Shown here: one piece after another, positions 1 through 9,825 of the stretch
How the letters are laid out: each line of letters starts with the position of its first letter
Numbering within the stretch: the first letter of the stretch is position 1
From: Anthoceros angustus
Taxonomy: Eukaryota; Streptophyta; Anthocerotopsida; Anthocerotales; Anthocerotaceae
Assembly: GCA_010909165.1 (NCBI GenBank)
Contig: MU008177.1
Coordinates: forward strand, 186,001 to 250,000
Length of the DNA stretch: 64,000 nt
Direction: 5' to 3'
Notes under the pieces: model-generated
Database searches by the model: none
Told to the model about the DNA's origin: nothing
The model's input: the letters and a program-made list of their open reading frames with translations, nothing else
Made by a program: the position numbers and the translations under genes

Positions 1-985
1 CGCAGCAGACCTTCCTTCATGCACAATCGGAGCCGGCCAGTACCTGGTTCGACGGCCTTGAGTAATTGCTTCAGCTCAGCACGCGCAACTGGTGTTAACA
101 ACCTTCGCCAACGGCAGGAGCCTGCGAATCCAGCTGCCAAAGTCCCGAGGAAAGAGATGGAGAATAGCGCATTCCGGAACCGAGGGAGCGGTGGAGTATT
201 GTTGGAACCGCGTCATCACCCGGGATGGATGTGGGGGTCCTGGAATGAACAAACCCGCGTCCGAACATTCTAGAAACCCTGCTGCTGGGGAACATGCTCC
301 TCCACGTTCCGCTGCAGAACGTCGATCGTGGTTCTGCGAGCGTGAGGAGAAGAGGCGTATCCTTTGTACCAGGCCCTCATTTGGGAGGGCTGGCTGGTGT
401 GACTTTTTTAGGGCTTGGAAAAGTAGGGGGCAATCCAGTCTTATCCGAACTCTAATCGAGCCTAATCGTTAGATTCTCCTGGGTTGCAGGCAAAACATAG
501 GCGCCATAGCCAGTTCGTATTTCTGCTCACGCTCGCCAGCCACCGGAGCAAACACTCCCGAGGCCTGTGCCATTGTCGGGGATTCGGGAGGAAGGAATTA
601 AATGGAAATACATTTCACAGCAGCAAACGAAACGCCGAGCGTCCCTGGAGAACGTCCAGAGGACCCAGCTTGGATGGACGCATCATTCAGCACATTCATC
701 ACAGCAGCAAACGAAACGCTGAGCGGTCCCTGGGGAACGCTACGAGGTCCCAGCTTGGATGGATGCATCATCCAGCACATTCGAATTCATACATGCAATA
801 ATATTGCGTAGCCTTGACGTACGTAGACTGGTAGAGGCAGTCGTTGCGAGGGGCTGGTGAAGCTGAGTTGGTAGCAGCGACGATAGGGACTCTTGTCCCG
901 TTTGAGTTTGAATTCCGACCCTCCAGATCTCTGTATGTGCAAGGAAGGTGGAACTCCGATCGTCGGCTATAGTATCTTCCAGCCA
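1..985. repeat. Segmental duplication, copy 1 (partner 4,991-5,665)
   Basis: The first ~470 bases match 4,991-5,440 at high identity, starting with the same cgcagcagaccttccttcat. A second matching part (about 612-800) carries the shared cttggatggatgcatcatcc. A third part (about 918-985) carries ccagatctct and ggaactccgatcgtc. The partner copy has the three parts closer together, so indels have reshaped both copies. No coding frame is convincing here. Copy 1 runs into the F-box reading frame. Copy 2 runs straight into the CAATGG array, so the array lies at a position that is single-copy sequence in copy 1. Confidence 0.85.
612..785. repeat. Tandem duplication, unit about 86 bp
   Basis: Two head-to-tail copies begin with cacagcagcaaacgaaacgc and end in a shared 'cagcttggatgga...catcatYcagcacattc' segment. 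They differ by a few substitutions and 1-3 base indels. The unit lies inside the larger duplication at 1-985. Confidence 0.75.
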
Positions 986-1092
986 AACGGTCAGAGGGTG
1001 AGGAATGTATCTGAATTCGAAGTTGACAAGAGAATTGCAAACCTTCAGCGGCTTCGAGTTCCCGCCGTTTCCAAAGTTCCAAGCTCTTGGCC

Positions 1093-1500
1093 ATGGAGGA
1101 GCGCGATGCTGGTGCTGGTGCTGGGGGTGGTGCTGGTGCGGGTGCTGGTATTGGTACTGGTGTTGGAGCTGGTGCCACTGCTGGTGCTGGTGCTGGTGCC
1201 AGTGCTGGTTCTACCACCACCTTCGACGATCTTTGTGATGACGTCCTGGAAATCATTCTGGAGCAGCTTTCTGCGGCACAGCTTCGGCGAGCTCGGACCG
1301 TAAGCAGGAGGTTCGATCGAGTAGTGTCTATCGTGAGGCGACGTGTGGTGGCACCGCTGCCAGCGCCGGGCCAGCTCTCCCAACTCGACCACTTTGATGA
1401 CAACGTCCTGAGAAACATTCTGGAGCGAGCGCTGCCTTCCCCGGCAGAGCGTGCGCGAGCTCGGACCGTGTCCGAAAGGTGGAACCGACTACTGTCCTGA
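1093..1500 (+). CDS. Small double F-box-like protein with Gly/Ala-rich leader
   Basis: The first ATG is at 1,093 and opens 135 codons. Residues ~5-42 are a low-complexity Gly-Ala repeat encoded by an imperfect GGTGCTGGTGCT tract. Residues ~45-80 read like an F-box: a 'DDVLEIILEQLSAAQLRRAR' helix pair followed by 'TVSRRFDRVVS'. Residues ~100-135 repeat the pattern ('DDNVLRNILERALPSPAERA', then 'TVSERWNRLL'). F-box domains bind SKP1 and bring substrates to SCF ubiquitin ligases. Here there is no C-terminal LRR, Kelch or other substrate-binding domain. The frame stops just after the second motif, so this is either a truncated copy or a minimal F-box-only protein. It lies next to duplicated, repeat-rich DNA, which favours a decaying fragment. 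The F-box reading is by motif recognition only. Confidence 0.5.
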   Translation: MEERDAGAGAGGGAGAGAGIGTGVGAGATAGAGAGASAGSTTTFDDLCDDVLEIILEQLSAAQLRRARTVSRRFDRVVSIVRRRVVAPLPAPGQLSQLDHFDDNVLRNILERALPSPAERARARTVSERWNRLLS

Positions 1501-1597
1501 CGTACAGGCTCCTACAGAATTGTCCCGGGGATCCAACCCGATGGCGAGGTGTTGACAAGACGGTGCCTAGCCAATGCTCGTGAGGCTGTAGATGCAT

Positions 1598-1926
1598 CCC
1601 GTCGGATCTAGATCTGTAGTCCTACACATTGTTAGGGCATATTATGGCTTCGTCGTGCTCGGCAGGGCACGAAGTCCCATGACCATGCGACTCCATCATC
1701 TTCAAGCTTCTGGATCACATTCACGTCCAAGACAACATCGGACAGGCAAATCTATTCTACTCCCGTCGGATCTAGATCTGTAGTCCTACACATTGTTAGG
1801 GCATATTATGGCTTCGTCGTGCTTGGCAGGGCACGAAGTCCCATGACTATGCGACTCCATCATCTTCAAGCTTATGGATCACATTCACGTCCCAAGACAA
1901 CATTGGACAGGCAAATCTATTCTACC
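1598..1926. repeat. Tandem duplication, unit about 164 bp
   Basis: Two near-identical units start at 1,598 and 1,762 with cccgtcggatctagatctgt and end in the shared caaatctattctac. Differences are a few single bases and a one-base indel. No coding function is seen. Confidence 0.85.
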
Positions 1927-2035
1927 TGCTCTTCTCGTGTCGTGTGCCAAGCTGGTGAGGCTCCACAAGCCCTAGCTTGTTGGCCAACAACATACCGCAC
2001 AAACTCCAATCGGGATGGCTTGTTTTTTCTTGACT

Positions 2036-2195
2036 AATGGGGGTAGCTTGTATCTATCCATACAAGCATAGGAGTGGCTTGGTGAGATGTGGTGAAGACT
2101 CGTGTTTGTATTTCTTCACCAATGGGGGTAGCTTGTATCTATCCATACAAGCATAGGAGTGGCTTGCTGAGATGTGGTGAAGATGTGTTTGTACT
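2036..2195. repeat. Tandem duplication, unit 85 bp
   Basis: Units starting at 2,036 and 2,121 share aatgggggtagcttgtatct and 'ggagtggcttg.tgagatgtg'. The second unit grades into AT-rich DNA with no visible gene. Confidence 0.8.
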
Positions 2196-2379
2196 TACTG
2201 CAATTATAATTACTTATTATGTATTATTATTTAAATTATTATTAGGTATTAGATATTTAATATTCTTCTTATAAACTTATTATTGGGCAAAGTAATATAA
2301 ACTAAATCATTATGTAAATTAATTTAAAGTAAATCATTATATAAAGTAATTTAAAGTAATTTAGAATGGAAAAATAATT

Positions 2380-2610
2380 TGCAGGATGGGTGTGTATAGT
2401 GTAGAGAAGAAATGTTGTTTCTACTTACTGAAATCATGATTATTGTGAGATGATAACTTTAAATTTTTATTGGGTATTAGGTTCCTAATATTTTGCCCAT
2501 GTTGGACTATAGGTGTGTAAGGATTATCATTAGGTGAGGAAAGTATGGGCAAGTTATTTGCATGATGGGTGTGCAAAGTGTAGGATGGGCATGAGGTTTG
2601 TTGAGGGCTT
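2380..2610. repeat. Dispersed repeat, partner 42,840-43,050
   Basis: A stretch including ttgcatgatgggtgtg and gtaggatgggcatgaggttt occurs here and again at about 42,961-43,046, just upstream of the PUX10-like gene. Flanking similarity extends to 'attgggta..tacctaatatttt.cccatg'. It is probably an old dispersed mobile-element relic. No coding domain is recognised. Confidence 0.7.
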
Positions 2611-2933
2611 GAGGAAAAAAAGCGCCTTTTGGCACCTTTTGGCACCTTCTGGCATCTTCATGCTCAAAAGCTTTCTTCTAAGAAAGAAAGAGGCGATTCT
2701 CAAAAGTGCCACACAATGATGACCACACGTATTTAGTAATTTCTTTTTGGCAGACACCAAGCAACTGCCAAAGACAACATGCTGGCAGTCTTTCGCGCTT
2801 CTCCAAAGCCTGAATAGCTGAATCCTTATCCCCGATGAATTTGCAATTCGGGTTGGCGTCTTGATGAAGAGCATCAGTTGCAAGTGATCAATTTGCCACT
2901 ATCACTTTGAATGCTCAACGACTTAATTTGAAG

Positions 2934-3105
2934 TGATTTCAAGTGATGAGTTTGCTACTATTACTGCTAATGAGTTTGCCATTGTCACTGTTACTAGAAT
3001 GAGTTTGCCATTGTCACTGTTACTAGTAATGAGTTTGTCATTGTCACTGTTACTAGTAATGAGTTTGCCATTGTCATTGGTAATGAGTTTGCCACCATTA
3101 CTGTC
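2934..3105. repeat. 36-bp minisatellite
   Basis: Four to five copies of a unit of about 36 bases built on 'atgagtttgccattgtcact' plus 'gttactagta'. The outer units are shorter and more diverged, while the central ones differ by one or two bases. Confidence 0.85.
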
Positions 3106-4310
3106 ACATATTCACATGCCCGGCCCTTAGGGTTTAGGGCTTTTTTTGTTAGATCTGCGGCACAGCAATGTGTATTTTGGTGTTCTTACATGTTTAATGT
3201 AATCAAATTATCAAAGACTACATGGAGAATGTGAAACCCAATGAGTATCAAAATGATATGAGTACCTTTCTAGAACAAGGATTGAGTTATATGCTAAAAT
3301 TAAAACTATTTATTCGCAAAAAAAATTATTATCTGAAATTTATCATTGTGCATATTAGATTATATGATGATAAACATTTTATAATGCTGATGTCAAACTT
3401 AAATGATATTTATTACCATAGTTTATTGTGGTGATGTCAAGTTCAAATGATATTTATTAAAATCGAAGATTCCAAATAAGAAAACCTCTTGCTAAATTAA
3501 TGATCATTATTAAAAATTGTAGAAGGTTCCAAATAATTTCCACTAAGAAAATCTCTAAGACTTGCTGCATTACGAAACATAGTCATTGATGTTATCTAGG
3601 ACGTTAATGTGATATCCTGCTAAATTGTATGAGCAAGTGTCTTTCTGTTCTGATAAATGTAGAAGACATAAGTTAATCATAAGCCAATACTATCAAATGA
3701 ATATGTTTCTAGTAGTTCTTAAAGACAAAGATAATATTTTTTTCATGCAATATGAAAGTAAACAAAATCTATTGAAAAAATGTGTGTGCCATAACTTTGA
3801 ATTATACACATTGACTACATGAGTATTCTTACAAAACACTAGTAATCAGCATGTATAAAGAGAATGTTTGGATGTTGAGATTGTAGATAGTTAATCATTC
3901 GCATCATTTGTTGGACATGGGCTTCTAATGCTGTGCTTAAAACGTTTACTAGTTAAGTCTCATGTTTTAATCCAATAGCTAGACAAAATGTTTGTATTAC
4001 TTACATTTTCAATAATATAAACTACAATAAGTTGAATCTCTAGGATGACATAATGCAGGAGCAATGTTGTCGGGTCGTAAGTAGACGTGTTGAGAAACAT
4101 GTATGATGCAAGATAATTGTTACCCCTAATTTCAAATATATATAGTGCTTCTTTCAGATCTTTCTCTTTTGACAAGTGTTGTTTGTTCACGACATCTGCA
4201 TGTAAAAATTAAAATTAAAACTCTAAAATATAATTGAGTAATTTTAATATCCATCAATAAATCTCCGAACATAAACGTTACTGGATAGCATATGCTTACT
4301 TGCGAATTTA
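3106..4310. other. AT-rich stretch without recognisable gene
   Basis: The open frames here are short, AT-rich and lack any family signature. I see no RNA gene and no terminal repeats. It probably includes downstream or intronic remains of the membrane-protein fragment at 4.3-4.97 kb. Confidence 0.5.
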
Positions 4311-4315
4311 AAATT

Positions 4316-4967
4316 TCAAGGTTTCGAAGCCAGAACACAAATGTGTGCGCTGGCACCTAGTATCCATATACTGACAACTAAGATTATCTTAGACATTCGA
4401 ACACGGTTCAAATGCTTCTTCATCGGGTCCAGAATCTTGAAAACCGGGATGCTAACTAGGCCAGTTATTTTACCATGGTGAAAATTTCGGACGCTCCGAA
4501 TCAACATAAACGCGACGCTCAATGCTAGGATAAACGCGAAAATCTGCACGGGCGTGATCAGCAAACATTACAGATTAGGTAACCCTTGAGAGGCTCAGCT
4601 CGGCGGCAGAAACACTGACCAGCTCAAAACTCCTGGTGCAATGCACATGGCCATGATCAGCATTCCTGGTAACAGATAGAACGCTTACCGGCACGGCCCA
4701 GAATGGCACGGTGCTCGTCTGTAGTGGAAAGGAAACAGCGTAGGTCATAAGCGTGTTGATATATCGATGACAAGGCTCGATAAAATACGGCATGATGCCG
4801 AGGAGTGTGAGGACCAAGAAGATGATCCCGGCAAGCAAGTGAATCCCGAGCACATAATGAGACGAGTCTTTCCGCAGCCTCCCGGGCACATCACCCTTGA
4901 AATTGGACATGGTTACTGCCTGATACCAATCAGCAGCAGCGACAGGCAAAAATACAAAGCCAAGCAA
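4316..4967 (-). pseudogene. Fragment of a multi-exon multi-pass membrane protein
   Basis: On the minus strand a frame at 4,967-4,702 encodes two or three hydrophobic segments ('GIHLLAGIIFLVLTLLGIMP', later 'SFPLQTSTVPFWAVP'). It ends at a good splice donor (gtaagcg). After a ~140-base intron ending gtgcag, a second exon at about 4,551-4,482 encodes another membrane helix ('IFAFILALSVAFMLIRSVRN') and ends at a gtaaaa donor. A third piece near 4,440-4,316 may continue it. No start codon or N-terminus is present: the frame is cut at about 4,970, a few bases before the duplicated block that starts at 4,991. I do not recognise the family. It looks like a real host gene truncated by the duplication or insertion. 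Confidence 0.5.
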
Positions 4968-4990
4968 TGACGATTCGAACTCCGGGTCCT

Positions 4991-5665
4991 CGCAGCAGAC
5001 CTTCCTTCATGCACAATCGGAGCCGGCAAGTAGCTGGTTCGACAGCCTTGAGTAATTGCTTCAGCTCAGCACGCGCAACCGGTGTTAACAACCTTCGCCA
5101 ACGGCAGGAGCCTGCGAATCCAGCTGCCAAAGTCCCGAGGAAAGAGATGGAGAATAGAGCATTCCGGGGCCGAGGGAGCGGTGGAGCATTTTTGGAACCG
5201 CGTCATCACCTGGGATGGACGTCAGGGTCCTGGAATGAACGAACCCGCGTCCGAACATTCTAGAAACTCGGCTGCAGGGCTGCTGAGGAACATGGTCCTC
5301 CACGCTCCGCTGCAGAACGTCGATCGTGGTTCTGAGAGCGTGAGGAGAAGTGGAGGGGCGCATGGGCGCACCAGATCGGGCTGGCTGGCGTGGAGTGTTT
5401 TTTAGGGCTTGGAATTTTAAGCAGGGGATGCCCGCATTATCCAGCACATTCATCTCATGTACAGCAACAAACGAAACGCTGAGCGTTCCCAGGTGGGTCC
5501 TCTCTCATTCTGAGGACCTAGCTTGGATGGATGCATCATCCAGCACATTCGAATTCATACATGCATTAATATTGGGTACCCTTGACGTAGAGTAGCAGAC
5601 CTCCAGATCTCTTTATGTACAAGGAAGTTGGAACTCCGATCGTCTACCATAGTATCTTCCGCCAA
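4991..5665. repeat. Segmental duplication, copy 2 (partner 1-985)
   Basis: Same order of blocks as 1-985 with internal deletions. It begins in the truncated membrane-protein gene and ends at 'agtatcttccgcc', directly joined to the CAATGG array. Confidence 0.85.
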
Positions 5666-8600
5666 TGGCTCCCCGCCACCCCTCCCGCCTCCTTCCCGCC
5701 ACCCTCCCCCACCAAAACTCTCCTCCATCCCTTCCCAATGGCACCTAACGCCTAACAATGGCTGGCCATACAATGGCGTAATGCCCGACAATGGTGCCCG
5801 ACAATGGCTGGCCATACAATGGCGCCAACGCACAAAGGTTGGCCCAACAATCGCTAGCTTAGCTCGCCAATGGCTCTACCGCCACCTCCTCGCCTCCTCC
5901 CCGCCACCTCCCCCACCAAAACGCTCCATCCCTTCCCAATGGCGCCTAACGCCTGACAATGGCCATACAATGGCCCGACAATGGCTGGCCGACAATCACC
6001 GCCCAAGAATCGTGGCCAACCTACCAATGGCTCCTCGCCACCCCTCCCTGCCTCCTCCCCGCCCTTTGCCACCCTCCCGCCTCCTCCCCGCCACCCCTTG
6101 CCCCCACCAAAACTCTCCTCCATCCCCTTCCCAATGGCTAGCCAAAAAGGCTACAATGGCGCCAATGCCCGACAATGGCTGGTCCGACAATCGCCGGCTG
6201 CCAATGGCTCCCGCCAGCCACCCCTTCCGCCTCGCCGCCTCCCGCCACGCTCCCCAACAAACACTCTCCTCCATCCCCTTCCCAATGGCGCCAACAATGG
6301 TTGGCCACAATGGCGCCCGATGATAATGGCCATGGCGCCTAACGCCCGACAATTGCTGGTCCGACAATTTGCTTGCCATGGCTCACGCCACCCTCCCGCC
6401 TCCTCCCGTCTCCTCCCGCCTCCTCCCCGCCACCCTCCCCCACCAAAACTCTCCTCCATCCCCTTCCCAATGGCACCTAACGCTGACAATGGCTGGCCAT
6501 TGTCAGCCAATGCCCGGCAATGTGGCTCGACAATGGCTGGCCCGACAACTGGCCCGGTGGGCAGCCCGGCGATGGGCGGCCCGGCTGCTGGCCCGACAAT
6601 GGCGACAATGGCGGCAATGGTCCGACAATGGCTGGCCCGACAATGGTGGCCGACAATGGCTACAATGGCGAATGCCCAATGGCGCCCGACAAAGGCTGGC
6701 CCAACAATCGCTAGCTAGCCAATGGATCCCACGCCACCCTCCCCCACCAAAACTCTCCGTCCATCCCCTTCTCAATGATGTGAAATGGCTAGCCATACAA
6801 TGGCCCCATGCCCGACAATGGCGCCCGACAATCGGTAAGCACAATGGCTCCCTGCCACCCCTCCGTCTCCTCACGCCACACCTCCCCCACCAAAACTCTC
6901 CTCCATCCTTCCCAATGGCGCCCCCAACCTTCCATACAATGGCGTAATGCCCACAATGGCTGGCGACAATGTTGGCCAGCACGCGCAATGGCCCGCCGCC
7001 ACCCCTCCCGCCTCCTCCGCCCGCCACCCTCCCCCACAAAACTCTCCTCCATCCCCTTCACAATGGCGCCCAATGTCCGAATGGTGGCCATACAATGGCG
7101 CGCAACGCCGACAATGGTGGCCGACAATTGAGACGCCTATGGCTCCCTGCCACCCCTCCCGCCTCCTCCTCGCCTCGCCACCCTCCCCACCTCCTCCCTG
7201 CCACCCTCCCCCACCAAAACTCTCCCTCCATCCCCTTCTCAATGGCGCCAATGGCCCGACAATGGCTAGCCATACAATGGCGCCAATGACAATGGGCGGC
7301 CCGATGCTGGCGGCCCGACAATGGTGGCTCGACAATGGGCGGCCCGACAATGGCTGGCCCGACAATGGCGGCAATGGCGGCCGACAATGGCTGACAATGG
7401 TGGCCCAACAATGGCTGCCATACAATGACAACGCCCGACAAAGGCTGGCCCAACAATCGTGGCTAGCACGCCAATGGATCCCCGCCACCCCTCCCCACCA
7501 AAACTCTCGTCCATCCCCTTCTCAATGTAGACAATGGCTAGCCATACAATGGCCCCATGCCCGAACAATGGCTGGCCCGACAATCGCTAGCTCGCCAATG
7601 GCTCCCGTGCCACCCCTCCCGTCTCCTCCCCGCCCGCCACCCCACCAAAACTCTCCCTCCATCCCCTTCCCAATGGCGCCCCAACATGGCCATACAATGG
7701 CGTAATGCGACAATGGCTGGCGACAATGTTGGCCAACGCTCCCCGCACCGCCACCCCTCCCGCCTCCTCCCGCCCGCCACCCTCCCCCACAAAACTCTCC
7801 TCCATCCCCTTCACAATGGCGCCCAATGTCCGAATGGTGGCCATACAATGGCGCGCAACGCCGACAATGGTGGCCGACAATTGAGACGCCTATGGCTCCC
7901 TGCCACCCCTCCGTCTCCTCACCGCCACACCTCCCCCACCAAAACTCTCCCTCCATCCCCTTCCCAATGGCGCCCATAACACCTGGCTGGCCATACAATG
8001 GCGCCCAATGCGGCACAATGGCTGGCGACACCGGCCACACAATGGCTCCCGCCACCCCTCCCGCCTCCTCCGCTGCCACCCTCCCCCACAAAACTCCTCC
8101 ATCCCCTTCACAATGGCGCCCAATGTCCGAGAATGGCGGCCATACAATGGCGCAACGCCGACAATGGCCCGACAATCGGCCAGCCTATGGCTCCACTTTG
8201 CCACCCTCCCGCCTCCTCCTCGCCTCGCCACCCTCCCCCACCTCCTCCCTGCCACCCTCCCCCACCAAAACTCTCCCTCCATCCCCTTCTCAATGGCGCC
8301 AATGGCTCCCTGTGCTAGCCATACAATGGCGCCAATGACAATGGGCGGCCCGATGCTGGCGGCCCGGCGGTGGTCTGACGGGCGCGGCGACAATGGCTGG
8401 CCCGACAATGGCGGCAATGGCGGCCGACAATGGCTGACAATGGTGGCCCAACAATGGCTGCCATACAATGACAACGCCCGACAAAGGCTGGCCCAACAAT
8501 CGTGGCTAGCACGCCAATGGATCCCCGCCACCCCTCCCCCACCAAAACTCTCGTCCATCCCCTTCTCAATGGCTAGCCAATGGCTAGCCATACAATGGCC

Positions 8601-9313
8601 CCATGCCCGAACAATGGCTGGCCCGACAATCGCTAAGCTCGCTTAATGGCTCCCGTGCCACCCCTCCCGTCTCCTCCCCGCCCGCCACCCCACCAAAACT
8701 CTCCCTCCATCCCCTTCCCAATGGCGCCCCAACATGGCCATACAATGGCGTAATGCGACAATGGCTGGCGACAATGTTGGCCAACGCTCCCGCACCGCCA
8801 CCCCTCCCGCCTCCTCCCGCCCGCCACCCTCCCCCACAAAACTCTCCTCCATCCCCTTCACAATGGCGCCCAATGTCCGAGAATGGACAATGGCGCGCAA
8901 CGCTCGACAATTGCTGGCCCGACAATCGGCGCCTGCCTATGGCTCACTTTGCCACCCCTCCGCCTCCTCCTCGCCACCCTCCCCCACCTCCTCCGCCGCC
9001 ACCCTCCCCCACCAAAACTCTCCCTCCATCCCCTTCTCAGGCCAGCACCGACAATGGCTAGCCATACAATGGCGCCAATGCCCGGCAATGGCGGCCCGAC
9101 AATTGTTGGCCCAACAATCATTGGACCGCCAATGGCTCCTCGCCGCCACCCCTCCCGCCTCCTCCCGCCCGCCACCTCCCCCACCAAAACTCTCCTCCAT
9201 CCCCTTCACAATGGCGCCTAACGCCCACAATGGTGGCCGACAATGGTGGCTCGACAATGGCCGACAATCACGACCCTGCCAATGGCTCACCGCCACCCCT
9301 CCCCCAAAAACCT
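5666..9313. repeat. CAATGG / C-rich composite satellite array, left part
   Basis: Two alternating components fill this stretch. One is runs of short monomers such as gcccgacaatggctggcc and catacaatggcgcc. The other is a pyrimidine block of ~60-95 bases with repeated CCCTCCC/CCGCC runs ending 'accaaaactctcctccatcc'. I count about 20 pyrimidine blocks, most spaced roughly 140-200 bases apart and three about 280-310 apart. Higher-order duplication is visible: about 7,020-7,160 recurs at 7,775-7,910 (offset ~752), and about 7,220-7,660 recurs at 8,270-8,700 (offset ~1,050). Long frames on both strands are by-products of the repeat (Gly-rich on the minus strand, Pro-rich on the plus strand) and are not annotated as genes. 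It stops at 9,313 against LTR sequence. Confidence 0.9.
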
Positions 9314-9314
9314 A

Positions 9315-9662
9315 AGATATCCTGTGGCATGAGCATATGCGAAATATCCCCTAGAATACACTATAATATGCAAGGAATATGCCCAAGCATATTACTTGAG
9401 CTTATCCACTTAGCTATTGTATCCTAAGAATACACTATAATATGCAAGGAATATGCCAAAGCATATTACTTGAGCTTATCCACTTAGCTATTGCTAACCA
9501 TATTTAATTAATACTAATCAATGCTTAATTAACACTAATCAATGCTTAATTAACATAAGCAGCTTAGATTAATTAACACTAATTATTTACTTAAAGATAA
9601 GTAATTAGATTAATTAATGCTAATCAAACACTAAACCCAAGTGCAGAGATTAGTATATCACA
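9315..9662 (-). repeat. LTR fragment (3' LTR candidate), truncated
   Basis: On the minus strand it begins TGTGATATACTAATC at 9,662 and matches the start of the complete LTR copy at 36,694-37,254. It contains an extra internal duplication of ~73 bases (about 9,354-9,425 and 9,428-9,495, both with tataatatgcaaggaatatg). It is cut off at 9,314 by the CAATGG array, so its far end is missing. Confidence 0.75.
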
Positions 9663-9667
9663 GATGA

Positions 9668-9762
9668 AGCGCACGAGGTAAGCACTTGAATTCATATAAG
9701 CACTTCCTCGACCAACAACCAAGCAAACAAATCTAATACGCGGTATATAGGTGCAAACCAAT
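9668..9762 (-). repeat. Second LTR piece, terminal ~95 bases only
   Basis: This piece ('cacgaggtaagcacttgaat' to 'ggtgcaaaccaat') matches the opposite end of the full LTR (36,697-36,789). It lies between the PHD coding end and the LTR fragment at 9,315-9,662, separated from the latter by about 8 bases. This is an LTR-end to LTR-start junction, as in tandem LTRs, and similarity to the full LTR breaks off at 9,763. Confidence 0.65.
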
Positions 9763-9825
9763 CCCCCGATAATGTGAGACTCCAAGTCAAAACATTATCA
9801 TTAGTAGGACTACATACGACGCACC

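Noticed and set aside
2934-3105. CRISPR-like regular repeat
   Set aside because: Units are directly adjacent with no unique spacers, and the sequence context is eukaryotic; it is a minisatellite.
4965-4995. tRNA T-arm-like 'gttcgaatc' on the minus strand
   Set aside because: The flanking bases do not form a T stem, and no acceptor or anticodon arm is present.
5666-9313. Long open frames on both strands (Pro-rich plus, Gly/Trp-rich minus) in the CAATGG array
   Set aside because: They follow the repeat unit, start and stop at random points in it and occur in several frames at once.
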